Shown here: piece by piece, positions 44,735 to 55,965 of the stretch
How the letters are laid out: every line of letters begins with the position of its first letter
How positions within the stretch are numbered: the first letter of the stretch is position 1
Assembly (NCBI RefSeq): GCF_002878395.1
Contig: NC_061120.1
Location: forward strand, 114,269,212-114,333,211
DNA length: 64,000 bases
DNA from: Capsicum annuum
Lineage: Eukaryota > Streptophyta > Magnoliopsida > Solanales > Solanaceae
Direction: 5' to 3'
Notes under the pieces: generated by a model
Seen by the model: the letters and a program-made list of their open reading frames with translations, nothing else
Databases searched by the model: none
Told to the model about the DNA's origin: nothing
Made by a program: the position numbers and the translations under genes

Positions 44735-45860
44735 TGTGGTCTAACTCACACACAAGTGCTCAAAATTGTACAAGTAACATAGTGACTAGAATATTCAAAT
44801 ATCGTACACACTAGGACTATGTAACTAGAAATTCAACAAAATTTAGTTTCTGAAAAGAATGTATTAAAATTTTAAAGTATCAAGAAAATTATGAAGTTTT
44901 ATGTAAAAATATAATTGATAACATAGCAACAAAATGAAATAATAGAATTGTAAGCAGGGTTGTAAATAATAATGAAGAGAATTCTAGGGTTGAGACACTT
45001 TCAAAAAACTTGAAAATCTTATTTCCAATCGTATATTAGGTGTTTATTGGGTTATATATCCGTAGGGTTTAGAGTACAATCATGGTGTCTTGGTCCTCTA
45101 ATCTTCTACTTAACGGGACATTACAACTACATCGTTGAGAGGGTATATAATAATCTAATTGGATGCATTAAGGTACAATCCTACATGTGAACCATGAAAG
45201 GCATCTAGGTATTTTTCTATCCTAGACACTAATTTAAATTCCTTATTTTAAGAAAAATATTAACTTTTCTCCTTAACCTTTTCATTCTAACCTATTATTT
45301 TCCTCTCGGGTTCACATAAGAATATAGATTTATTTTAATGGTGGTCACTCATTAATATAGTAAGAATAAGAGATTAAGAATAACCCATTGATAATTCAAT
45401 TCTAAACCATGATAAAGAATACGATAGTGCAAACATGTCTTCGGCCTCAAGACTAACACAAGGGTGTTTAGCCACTCATGTTTGAATTTAACATCCAACA
45501 TAATTTATTAAACATAACATAAAATAATCTATTAAAAATGAAGAAAGAACCCTACGAGAAGTGTTTAAAGTGTTTTTGCCTCTACTATACGCGTCCAAAA
45601 TTGTTTCAATTGTGTTTGAGTGTTTGATTTTATAATTGAACGAATTTTTCCTATGTAAAAATAACCCTTGCATATCCTAGTGTAGTCCACCGCTATGTAC
45701 TCTGTGTCGTGGGCTAATGACCCAAGCTCACTGGAATTTGCCACCAATAATTTCACTAAGGGAAAAAGAACTCCTTAGCTAGTTGCTCCTCTTCATGATT
45801 AAGCTCTCTAAGAATTCTTTCCAAGATCATTGGAAGTGTTTATTCCATTCTATATAATCA

Positions 45861-45865
45861 ATCTC
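45861..45865. repeat. Target-site duplication ATCTC, left copy
   Basis: Identical to 47073-47077. The pair brackets the solo LTR. Confidence 0.88.
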
Positions 45866-47072
45866 TATAACATCCTGCATTTTGGGCTAAAATATAGACC
45901 ATGATTTCGATGCATTGATAATCTCAAAGCCATAAATGCTATGCCAATATGGCATGTTAACTATTTTCATAGTATGTGAATCCATTCAAGCTTGAATTTA
46001 GACCATAGAGGTCCTTCAACTCAAGGACGAGTTGAAACTATTTCGATCAATTAAGTTTTAGTGGATGTTGTAATTTGTGTCAGCTTCTATCAACCATAAC
46101 TCACTTTTTATGTCGAATTAGAGAGCCTAATATGCTTGAAATGATAGGTCTTCGAGTAATCTTTCTAATGATACAAATTTTGCTAAAATCCAACACCCGA
46201 GCAAGAAGTTATAGCCATTCAAATTAGTATGCGTTGCCTAAAAAATCGCACATGGCCCCTGGAAAACATAGGTGATAGCATAGGCGGTGACTATGTAAAC
46301 ATAGGCGATAGCATAGGAGGAGCCTATGTAAACATAGGTGATAGCATAGGCGGCGCCTATGTAAAGGTTTCTAGTGACTTAAACACTCCATTTTAGGACA
46401 AAATTGTCCTTTTCCCACCCTTATTTAGCCATAAACATGAAATTCAGTTCTCAAAGACCCCAAAATACACCTTCGTTCATTGAAATTGTTCAAGAACTCT
46501 CTCTAGGGTTTCAAAATAAAAACCAAACTAGTTTAAGATTCAACCACGCATTTTCAAAACAAATTGAAGATTTAGAATCTATATTTTATAAAAATATTAT
46601 GTTTTGTTTTGATATCTCTGCATACCAGTACTTTTGTATTGACCCTCTTCCCTCCCACCTTCGGAGGCACAGTCTAGGTGTCTAGAAAATCAGTAGATTT
46701 CCTCAGACAGATTCGTAGAGTCACTTGGTAAGCCTTCTATATTTTGAAAGGCTTGATCACTGGCAATTTCATTTATCATTTATTAGTTTTGGGTCTACTG
46801 GGGACCTTGTCCCAGTTTTTAGATAGATATTTGTTTCAGTCATGTAGTAGAGATTTCGCAGACATTATAGAGATGTTGTGTTGAGGTTGTGGAACATTAT
46901 TCCCCACTATTTCTTTCGTATGATTCCTGACCATGTTTCTGTAATATTGTTTATCTTTCGCCTTTTTTTATCATATGAATTATGTGCATGGCTACCCGAC
47001 AGATAGGTGTTTTTCAGGCCTTTATGGTTCTGGATACTCGTCACGGCTAGGGCCCCGGTTCATGTCGTGACA
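45866..47072 (+). mobile_element. Solo LTR, Tekay-like family
   Basis: 1,207 bp starting TATAACATCC (a changed TGTAACATCC) and ending GTCGTGACA, between perfect ATCTC duplications. There is no internal region, so it arose by recombination between two LTRs of a full element. Inside, three 33-bp repeats (46265-46363) precede a TATA-like CTTATTTAGCC (about 46422) and a leader with CTCTCTAGGGTTTC. Strand is judged from that order. The open frame 46404-46685 is leader sequence. Confidence 0.88.
46265..46363 (+). repeat. Three perfect-length 33-bp tandem repeats
   Basis: Units at 46265, 46298 and 46331, each AACATAGGYGATAGCATAGG plus 13 bases ending CTATGTA. In the third, CATAGGCGGCGCCTATG is a palindrome-like core. 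They sit about 400 bp into the solo LTR, just before the promoter-like area. Confidence 0.9.
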
Positions 47073-47279
47073 ATCTCATAGCATCGTTCATCACTTTCTT
47101 TTCATCATGCATCCAATAAAGTCAAAACAAATCAACAATACATCCTGCATTACTAATCATATTCATCAGCATCACATCATGCAATTTCCCTCCAAAAATA
47201 GTAAAAATACAAATTTTAGCTCATGGAACTAGGTCTAGTATGGGTTAATATTAGTGCTTGGACATATAAATATGCCAAA

Positions 47280-47284
47280 GACAT
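47280..47284. repeat. Target-site duplication, right copy (GACAT)
   Basis: Follows the outer LTR end at 47279 and pairs with GACGT at 25347-25351. Confidence 0.75.
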
Positions 47285-47910
47285 GACACCATAGATGAAA
47301 ATATTTTGTGTGAACCTTTATTTACTCTCTATTTGTTTTGGATGATACCAATTCTTGTATGAAGTATATAACTTTCTATATTGGTGGCTCACTTGGGGAA
47401 GTAGAATGTTGTCTATACCCTTTTCTATGGCCACTCTGTCTATTTGACCGCGGTGTTGACATAGGATTAATCCCACTGCTAAAGTTAGTTAGGTGTTTGA
47501 GTGAAAATATGGGTTTTCATGTATGATTGTATGATAATAATGATTCTAGTAGTGAACTCTTTTGACAATGTCTCTTTAATAACAATGTGATATTTACAAT
47601 ATGGGTTAGCAAAGCCTTAATTGTTTTGTTGATGCTTGGTTATTTGTTAAGTGTGTTCCTCCTTGGCCTGGTCAATGGTTTTGTTGCTAATAACCCTAAC
47701 CCTGATGCTATGAGAATATTATTTTTGCTTGTTACCCCAATAGTTTTGGAAGGTTTGGATTTGAGGTTGAATCTTTTTCAAGAAGGGGAGGATGATACAA
47801 GCCAAACTGGCATTGAACTTTCAAGAATGAAAATTTAAGCCTTACAAAAAGAGGCCCCATGACATGGTCATCTATAGGAGTCATGGATATGTTTAGGGAA
47901 CCCTTTCCAA
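47285..47910 (+). pseudogene. Chromovirus polyprotein tail (right half of the split remnant)
   Basis: Frame 47587-47838 ends GLDLRLNLFQEGEDDTSQTG, the acidic block also found at 21300-21485 on the other strand. A shifted frame then reads RGPMTWSSIGVMDMF (about 47850), like the GP(L/M)TR block that ends such polyproteins. Upstream, 47338-47523 (YITFYIGGSLGEVECCLYPF) is coding-like without a known motif. Together with 24300-25351 this is one remnant divided by the 22-kb insertion. Confidence 0.5.
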
Positions 47911-47989
47911 GCTCCAATGAACTCAACACTATATTCTAAAGATAGGTTTGGGCCAGGAGCCAAATTCAACACAATAATTCAACAGGAAA

Positions 47990-48559
47990 ACAAGCCTGAT
48001 ACTATAAACACACCTATGATTATTGATTAAGTAAGATGTGTTCTAAGCTATCTTGATGCCATGTAAAGAGTGTTTTTTGTCCAATGAATACAAGAAGGAA
48101 AGAGGGCCGTTAAAGTTCTTTTTTGGAGGAAATATTCATAATGCAGAAGTCTCCGTAGGTTATTTGAGGCTAATAATTTTTCCATTCTAACTCTTGGGAG
48201 AAGGAAAAAAACAGTTGAATGCAGAACCATCAAGTTTAATGACAACATTTGAGGCACTTTAACGTAGGAGGTGTAGATCTCCCATAGGGTGGTTTGAGGT
48301 TGGTGAAGCAACTTTGATAGGGCTAGATTCAGAAATCTCATTTGAGATAGTTTACGAAGATTTATGGTCCAAGACCTATTCACTAACAACGATATCTCCA
48401 AATTTTATAAATAAGGATAAAATCCAAATGATCTGTACGATATCCAAACCGATAGTTCTGACAAATCATAAATGACCTGTAGGCTATAACAGATGTCTGG
48501 AGGCCCAAAACTACAAAAAACACACAAAAATTAAGGTAATAATCTGGAGGGTCATTACA
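47990..48559 (-). repeat. Truncated Tekay-type 3' LTR
   Basis: On the - strand the LTR starts TGTAATGACCCTCCAG at 48559. The area GATAGTTCTGACAAATCATAAATGACC (about 48451-48477) matches TTAGTTCTAACAAGTCATAAATGACT at 55868-55893 in the LTR 52481-55965. It is cut on the left against the chromovirus tail, so most of the LTR is missing. Confidence 0.65.
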
Positions 48560-48560
48560 A

Positions 48561-48798
48561 TATCCACTACTAAAAAGTATTTTTCCACAAAAGTTAATGG
48601 ATAAGTTGAATTCGAAAGCTCAAATAAATAGGCATTGGACCCACATATCCCGAGGATGACTTCCCAGATAACCTCCATAGGGAGACAATGCTTTCCAAAG
48701 GGTTTTTTTATGGGCACCCCTTTTTTTAACCGAGAATAGCTAAGGCACAAAAATCCTAACCACATCATGCTGAGATCACACCGATGCAAGCATAACAA
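48561..48798 (-). pseudogene. Chromodomain end of a Tekay-type polyprotein
   Basis: The frame 48798-48511 contains GKHCLPMEVIWEVILGICGS and NAYLFELSNSTYPLTFVEKY. The block IWEVILGICGSNAYLF aligns with the ETWETEADMRS...YPHLF end of the better preserved chromodomain at 38755-38865. It lies about 60 bp before the LTR start, where this domain ends in Tekay-type elements. Weak by itself, but the position supports it. Confidence 0.5.
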
Positions 48799-48829
48799 AG
48801 AAAAAACTCAACAAAGCTAAAGGCAATGC

Positions 48830-51380
48830 AAGTCATGAATCATGCAACCAATTCTAATATAAAATATAACGTTCTTTTTCCTATTAAAACCTTTTACTTA
48901 CTCCATACAACATATAATGTCATTCGATTCCTAACCGTTCAACCCCATAACACCAACCTCAAAGATATAAGGCTAATCCTTCTAAAATCCATAATGGCAA
49001 GCGTAAGGATAAGTCCAGAAGTTGCTATCTAGACACATAAATAGAGATGGTCAATGCCTGTGATCGCCTGCCAAGGCTACAGATAGTCCAGATGACCCTC
49101 AAAAGTGACTGTCAGGAGTCTGACTGGAACACTAAAAATTAAACTATCTTCTCTAGGGTTTCCCCCAAACAAAGGATGAAACCATGCTGAATACAACTCA
49201 AGTACACTTTTTCTGCTGAGTTGATATTTTAAATTTCTCGTGAGGATTGAAAACCAAAGTCAAAAGTAGATGAAACCATCGTCAAGTGCTATTAGGCTAT
49301 CACCAAAACATCTATCAACCACAGTCCATTTGAACCAAAAAAGTCCACATAAGTAGATAAAGAGTAGGCTTAGCTAGCCTATAGATGAAATCCCAACTGA
49401 ATCAAAATTGAAACTAAGGTTGCACCTATGTTATGCAATCTAAAACTTTAACTTAAGCATTAAGTCGAACTGCTCGATCCGAACTATCCAAACATATCCT
49501 ATTGAGGAGTAAGCATCAATACTCCAAATTCTAGTAAAATTTCAAAATTTTCATTCAGAAGATTCAGAATCCAAACTTTATCGAAAAACACTAAACCAAG
49601 GTCAAACATCCAAATCAACTCACTAACACAAAACATAAACCATATGCCCACTAGTTCCTAACAGTGACAATATCAAAAAGTAGCTGGAGAAAAAAATCCC
49701 AATTGAAGATAAACCAGAGAGTGAAGGAACCAAAAAATAACTTCATATCTGCTAGAGGGCATAAATTATCAAAGCATACCCAAGAACTAACCACAGTTGC
49801 AAATAATACTAAAAGTAGCCTAAGACTCAAACAACTCTGAGGAATGCAACCTTAGCCTAAACCTGGTCAATCCAATACTGTTTCTACAACACCGAATACT
49901 CATAGGCTCATATCACCAAGGAGAAGAACTACACAAAGTCTTATTAGGCCGAGAAAATGCTAAGAAGAGAAAAATTTTAATCCACCTATGTAAAACAACC
50001 TTAACCTAATTAAACCATGATTTACATCCTAGAATAATAGAGTACCAATCTAAACATCAATTCCAAGGTAAATCAACTACCAAGAAATGAACTAGGCAAA
50101 TCAAACCATTAAATTCCTAATTAGCTAACACAAGAAGCTATTAAAGAAAAGGATCACCAATCTACACCACCTTTAACTTAACTGGGCAAATAACCACATC
50201 CCAAAGAGAATGGAGTATCCAACTCCAAATCAATACTAAGATCAAACCTATAACCAGGAGATGAACCAATAATACAAAACGGCAACATAATACCTTTTGA
50301 CGCCAACAACATAACTATCACTAGGCGATGAACTATCCAAATTGAAAGAATAGATCTTAAATTAGACAACCTCAGGAATAGGCAAATAGAAAAGTATAGC
50401 TAATGTTGAAGTCTGAACAAACTAGAAGGTAAGTGCTAGAATCTCATCTGTACAAATAAGCAATAAAAACAAAACTGCACACTCTAGAACCATAACAAAA
50501 CTATGGAAGGGAAACCTACCTTCACTTTCATAGCCCACTCAACACCTAGTTTAACCACACAAATAATTTAGGAAAATGACCAACCTCACCTCCCTAAAAG
50601 AGGGAAAACCATTCAACCAATCTAGTTTCCTAGGCCACAAAATAAGAATCGCGAGGAAGGGAATTCTAACTAGATAATGCTTTTCTAGCCATCAATCAAG
50701 TATGAATCAATCTACATTAAAACAATGAAAACAATAATAATAAAAATAATAGTGACACCAATATAAAGTGAAGATTGTACCAAAAATAAGAATCAATAAC
50801 ACATACGACTCTAGGGCCATAAGAAGGCTAATATGCCATACTAAATGGGAATCAAACCAAAATGCTCCACCCCTGAGTAAATATCAATATTAATTAACCC
50901 TATCCACTACTAACCTTAATCATCTCTAGAAGTAGTCACATAATCATGACCCTACACAAAGACACACAACAACAAATATAAAATACCAAGTCTTATAATA
51001 ATTGATGGGTATGGAAATCCTAATTCAAATCAAATAGCAGGTAGAGAGAGGAAATAAAAGGCTCACCTATGATAGTGGAAAATCAAAAGTCATAAGCCTA
51101 ATGTACCCAAAGGAATATAAATTTAAGTGGGTACAAACTCGAACTGAGCGTTTGAATCACAAATTGGGGAACTATGTGCATTTTTTTAAACTGAAGGTGA
51201 CATAATAATATGAAATTAATCTGGGTGAGTTGAATGACCAATAATCTCACTTGGGGACACTTTTTAGACCAATGACTAGTCTCTCTACAATCATAATAGA
51301 CCTAGCGAGAATCACAATCCGACCACAACTATTTGAAAATTGACATTAAGGATATTCCCTATTGAATTAACCATTCTCTC
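48830..51380. other. Unassigned AT-rich stretch
   Basis: Both strands are full of stops. I see no recognisable domain, terminal repeat or array. Short frames at 48826-49032 and 50178-50369 show no motif. Confidence 0.4.
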
Positions 51381-52300
51381 CGTAATCATAACATACCTCA
51401 GGAACTCTAGGCAAGTGAGGAACACATGCTGACCCTATCTAACTGTCCAACTCACTTCAGTTGTACTACCTAGACTAAGGACCAATCTTGCAAAACCAAA
51501 ATGGGCTCCTGGAATACTCCAAGGTACTACACTCACTGATCAAAAATGGCCACCATGAATTGAATATCTTTGCCAAATACTCTATGAGGTTTGTTGATAA
51601 TGCTGCCAATACTGACCACCATAAATTACCTGAGAGACACCTATAGTCTAAGATGCTTCTTATACGAAATGGACAGGCTGTAAGTAATGTTGACTCCCTC
51701 CAGAAGGATCCCTTCTTCCTAACAAAATTCCAACAACACTATATACTATTGACATTACTTGTTGCCATCTCTATATTTACCAATATATGCTCTTTCTGTG
51801 GTCTTTGCATGATTAATATCCTAGGAGAAAGAAGGTTTGACTGCTATCAAATACTCTAATGCTAACCAGGGTGGCAAAGCTAATCCTTTAATAAATCCAT
51901 GTACCTTCTCATGCTCTAAAGCATATAGTATATGAGTATATTTATCCCACTCAAAAACCTAACTTCATCCAACAAAAATGACAAGGAACTATGCTAAACA
52001 CCAAAAAACCCACCTCTAATTTGAGAACTGCTCAATGTAACAAATAAATCTCCAGATTTGAGATATCCACTTGAAGGATCAAAATGCCCAATACTAAATC
52101 ACGAAAGGATCAAGTAGCCGTAAATTTTACTGGAGTCGGGTTGGCCCTAAATTCTTTGGCTGAGACCAAATCTCATCAATATTAATCCCTGAATCCTTAA
52201 CTCAAAGAGGAGATGAAGCTCTAAAAACATGTGCAAAAGTTTTGTCCACACCAATTGATAAACTCATTTCAAACATTATAAATAGAATAGAGTTAAAGAA
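51380..52300 (-). pseudogene. Tekay-type gag remnant
   Basis: Reading down from about 51930: YALEHEKVHGFIKGLALPPW and LALEY, matching the block in Tekay Gag where a charged helix precedes a RFIRGL-type phrase. Near 51715-51680 comes RRDPSGGSQHY and near 51640-51600 YGGQYWQHYQQ, the Gly/Gln/Ser-rich spacer before the zinc knuckle. The knuckle itself is not readable. A FRANPTPVKF-like stretch lies near 52150. Many stops. Confidence 0.5.
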
Positions 52301-52465
52301 TATGTTAGAGATTGCTTGAAATATAGACACACTATAAGGAGTTAAGAATAGAATATCCTAAGAATGTTATGTGGCCTATCAAATATTGGATACAAACATC
52401 TCTATTTCGATCCACAAGAATCTTCTAGACATTTAACTCTTGAACCAACACACCAACAAACCTGT

Positions 52466-52480
52466 GTTCAGATATAAATT
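52466..52480 (-). promoter_or_regulatory. Decayed iMet-type primer site
   Basis: GTTCAGATATAAATT matches the iMet site with its usual following bases (GCTCTGATACCAAGT) at 10 of 15 positions and directly abuts the LTR at 52481. Confidence 0.5.
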
Positions 52481-55400
52481 TGTCAAAACCCATTTTCTTA
52501 GGTCATGATGGCACCTACTATAACCTACTAGTACATAAGCAAACCCATAGTCCAGAATAAGTAGTAATGGACTATGAAAAGAAACAAAAGGAAATAGCAG
52601 AATAACTATGATAACAAGACCAATATATATATATATAAAGTTGCCCTAAAACCTAGTGAAATTAGTACAAAAAGCTTCTAATACAATGACAATACAAAGT
52701 GAAATATGAAGTAAATATAAGTACAAGCCATCTCTTAATATAAAGTAGTGATCAGTGTGATCCATAAGAAGAAAAGTTGTAATATTTTGAACACCAAGAA
52801 CTCACCATATATCTTTGATACATAACTTCTGTACTAAGTGCACACAACAACTGTGAGAACACATATTGTGATCTACTAGCTGTAGAAGTGCAGTACAAGT
52901 AGCATACATGTGGTACTCATTAGGTATTGAAGCTTGAAAGATACTACTAGCATAAATATCATATAAGGCATGAATATAAATAGGTACAACTAGCCATCAA
53001 AGAAAGTAAAAGCAAACAAGATAATGGGGCAATAATGATAAAATATCCTATAACTACAGTAATCAAGATTTGAAGTGCCACACTGTATATCACTATTCCA
53101 TATACAAATAAGTAGTGAAGGAAAGTTATATAATATTATACAAGGCCAACAATTTATATATGACATAAATAAAAAAAAAGAGGGATAAACAGTAACAACA
53201 CACAAATACACACACATATATATATGGAAGGTCTAACTCAATAGAATATCCTAAGGATCTAACCTAAAGAGTTAAGGCATTCTAACAAAGTACGAAAGCT
53301 TGTGTTGGCATAAACAACGTCCCTAATCATGATGTCCAATCATGGGATAACTATGCATAGTATAGTTTACCATAAAAGACAAAGGGATCAAAATCATACC
53401 TCCAAGCTAAGAACTAGTCCCTAATTAGCTTGCCACGACTAACTATAGTAACAACAATGATGTAATCGACTACTTCGGACAAACAATACCTAATTGGGCC
53501 TTTGTAAGGCTGTATGGTATAATCAACACTCAATAATATGAACCTATAACTATATAAACCACCATAAGGCTAATAAATATAAGCACCAAATGATATATAA
53601 GTGATAGGAAATGCATAGGAATGAATGGATGCAAAGTAAATCCATAGTACCATATATTATCCAAGTTTCACAATGTACTAAATATATATACCTTCTCCGG
53701 CTCAACAGCTCATTAAGGCAGTACCTATAATGTCCTCTCTTCTCTGGCACTTTGTCTCACAGATGAAGGTGCTTTTGTAGGATTCAGGAATATCAATATA
53801 CACAACCAGATCCTAATCTACGATTTCCAATCATCATCATAATCAATATACTATGTTTAGTACTGGAGAAATGTACATATACTAAGTACAAAAACTCAAA
53901 CTTTGACTAAGTTAGTGTATATTTGTAAATAAAATGCCTGATATTTAGTCAACAAAAAACAACATAGAATATATAGAAAGGGCCAAAATCTCTCTCTTCC
54001 AAAATAAATAGTAGTCATTAAAAGAGTGGACAAATTAGTGACATAAATCAACCTCAATCTAATTTCCAAGACATCATCTTTCATTCTAAAAGCTCATAAA
54101 TTGGTAAAATAGGGTGGCACGATTAATGTTATAAAAAATCCATTTAAAAAGTAAAAAGTGTGAACAAATCACTTTTTATAAAATAGTAGTGACATCATTA
54201 TTTTCACTGAAATCATACAACCAAATAAGTATGAATGAACAAATAGTATCAATGCCATCATCATTATCCAAACAATATAACAAGAAGTACCTAAGCATTA
54301 ATATATTAGATCCACACCCTTTTCGTAGTGTAGAATGCTCACTTGTCGTCAAACTGCTACCGTAACTAAGGCATTAAGTCCAATAGTATATAACTGTATA
54401 ATAACAATTCTATAATTTGAGAAACTATGATTCAAGTCATTAAGTTAAATAATAAACTATCTACTAAAGGATACTTCGTATAAACTATGGTTAACATGCT
54501 TCTATTCAAGGGTGATAGGATCCTACAGCCATAACAAGGATTTTATCTTATGAGTCGATTCACCCTTCTATCACCGAACTTATAACTTATGCTAAGTCAT
54601 GATATTATAGTCATAAACATTCCCCATCATACCCATATAACATGAAATATAAACAACACACCATCTTATGAAAAAAGTAGACCAAATTCTTCCTCAATAC
54701 CGTACTAGAATCCATATATAGTCAACAAATCACTCATCCTTTATCCATGATCCCAAAATGCTAACACTCTACAAAAATAATAATCTACAGGTCAATTGGA
54801 GTAAAATAAGACTCATATTTCTGTATAAAATGTTGCATATAAAGTTAGGTCAAGAAGGGTTGTACGAGGCCCACAAATAGAATCCAATATTGAATCCATC
54901 ATGAGTGCCCTCTAATGAAAAAAAATGTGTGGTAAAAATATTAGCACATATAGGACACAAATCGAGACCCAAATTATCCCTTAATTTCTAGGTATTTAAG
55001 GACCTAATTTCTATGAATTTATAATGAAATGGAACACAATTCAGGGGAAAATCATAGAAAATGACCAAGGAGCTTTAGGATAACTTACCTTATATTCAAT
55101 GGATGATTCCCCACACTTTCTCACGCTCTATGCCTTAAAAAATATGGAAAAGGCTTGAGAAAAAAGAGAGAAAAATTGGCTGAAGAAGGGCAGGATTTAA
55201 TACCCCAATGTCGCTAATACAGTCACTTGGTCTCTTAAGTGACTTTCATTTAAGTGGCATAAGCTTGCTAAAGTTATTAGGTAAGGGGACGTGGGAATAA
55301 CTAAAGCAACATCCTAGTCGCTCAAGTGATAGACATTGATTGCTTATGTGGTCTTCGACCATATTTCCAAGGCCACTAAAGTGACCCAATGTCGATAAAG

Positions 55401-55965
55401 AGACTACCGCTTAAGTGGTTGCACCAACTACTTAAAACACCAGCAAGTTTAAGTGTACTCCAATCCAGTGCTTGAGATTTATTTTGCACCCCGTACGTGC
55501 AAATGAACTATGCTACTATATCAAATACAATATTTTGGACTTAATGGAACAATCACAAATATAATCCAAGATCTAGAAGTTTAATTTCATTCAATATTAT
55601 TTTTGTTTTATTTTTGACTATAGGTTGGGACAAGACCTATATTTTATTTTTTTATAAACTCTATATAATAGCCCAAATCTATAAACCTTGGGACCTGAAC
55701 CAAGGCTTCTTCTACACTAAAATCAATATTCTAGAGTTGATGGCACTGTGGGATTCTAATTAGATATCATTTATTAGGGCTTTTGGTTTGAGACCAATTC
55801 CTTAATAGTGTTAGCTCTAAAATAGGGAAGTGAAAACTTGTAAGAACTATTCGATATTAAAATTCTTAGTTCTAACAAGTCATAAATGACTTATAGCAGC
55901 TGTGGGAGGTATATAAATCTCGAAAATCTTCAAAAATCAAGAAAATAACCTTATGTGTTATTACA
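52481..55965 (-). repeat. Tekay-type 5' LTR
   Basis: About 3.5 kb, + strand ends TGTCAAAACCC and GTTATTACA. Its left part (GGTCATGATGGCACCTACTATAACC, then AAACCTAGTGAAATTAGTAC) matches the LTR at 62953. On the - strand, 525-765 bp into the LTR, lies a cluster of CGCTTAAGTG-like words (55212-55430), followed by TATTAAATCC and a leader. AT dinucleotide runs occur near 52623 and 53213. Confidence 0.7.

Larger units (their letters stand above)
25352..47279 (-). mobile_element. Athila/Tat-type Ty3 element with two nested insertions
   Basis: Read on the - strand: 5' LTR 47279-44735, primer site, leader and gag start, gag, protease, RT, RNase H, integrase, post-integrase motif, an extra 3' ORF, polypurine tract and 3' LTR 26752-25352. 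The target duplications are GACGT and GACAT. A Tekay-like element (36115-44295) sits in gag and a solo LTR (45866-47072) sits in the 5' LTR. Subtracting both leaves about 12.5 kb, a normal length for Athila-type elements. All genes are broken by stops. Confidence 0.88.
44735..47279 (-). repeat. 5' LTR of the Athila/Tat-type element, split by a solo LTR
   Basis: It aligns with 25352-26752 in two parts, 44735-45865 and 47073-47279. Without the insertion it would be about 1.33 kb. It contains TTTAGCCACTCATG at 45466 and a single TAGTCCACCGCTATG unit at 45683, where the partner has two. Landmarks at the outer end: TTTTAGCTCATGGAACTAGG (47213) against TTTGAGCTCATAGAACTAGG (26689). Confidence 0.88.
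48560..52465 (-). mobile_element. Internal region of a decayed Tekay-type element
   Basis: Bounded by the LTR start at 48559 and the 5' LTR with primer site at 52466-52480. Chromodomain-end sequence lies at 48619-48678 and gag blocks at about 51380-52250. Between 48830 and 51380 I recognise no protease, RT or integrase: this 2.5 kb is AT-rich and either heavily decayed or replaced. Confidence 0.6.

Noticed and set aside
46404..46685. Open frame of 93 codons starting with a good ATG context
   Set aside because: It lies in the leader part of a solo LTR with defined ends and duplications, and has no recognisable domain.
1..48000. Possible integrated pararetrovirus sequence
   Set aside because: Integrase follows RNase H in each copy, with LTRs, primer sites and 5-bp duplications. 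No movement or coat protein block is seen.
48048..48401. Open frame of 117 codons on the - strand
   Set aside because: Lies in truncated LTR sequence. No motif, and the matching part of the longer LTR is not open.
49000..51380. Possible host gene between Tekay pieces
   Set aside because: No open frame above about 65 codons, no splice-linked coding blocks that I can follow, and the flanks belong to one retroelement.
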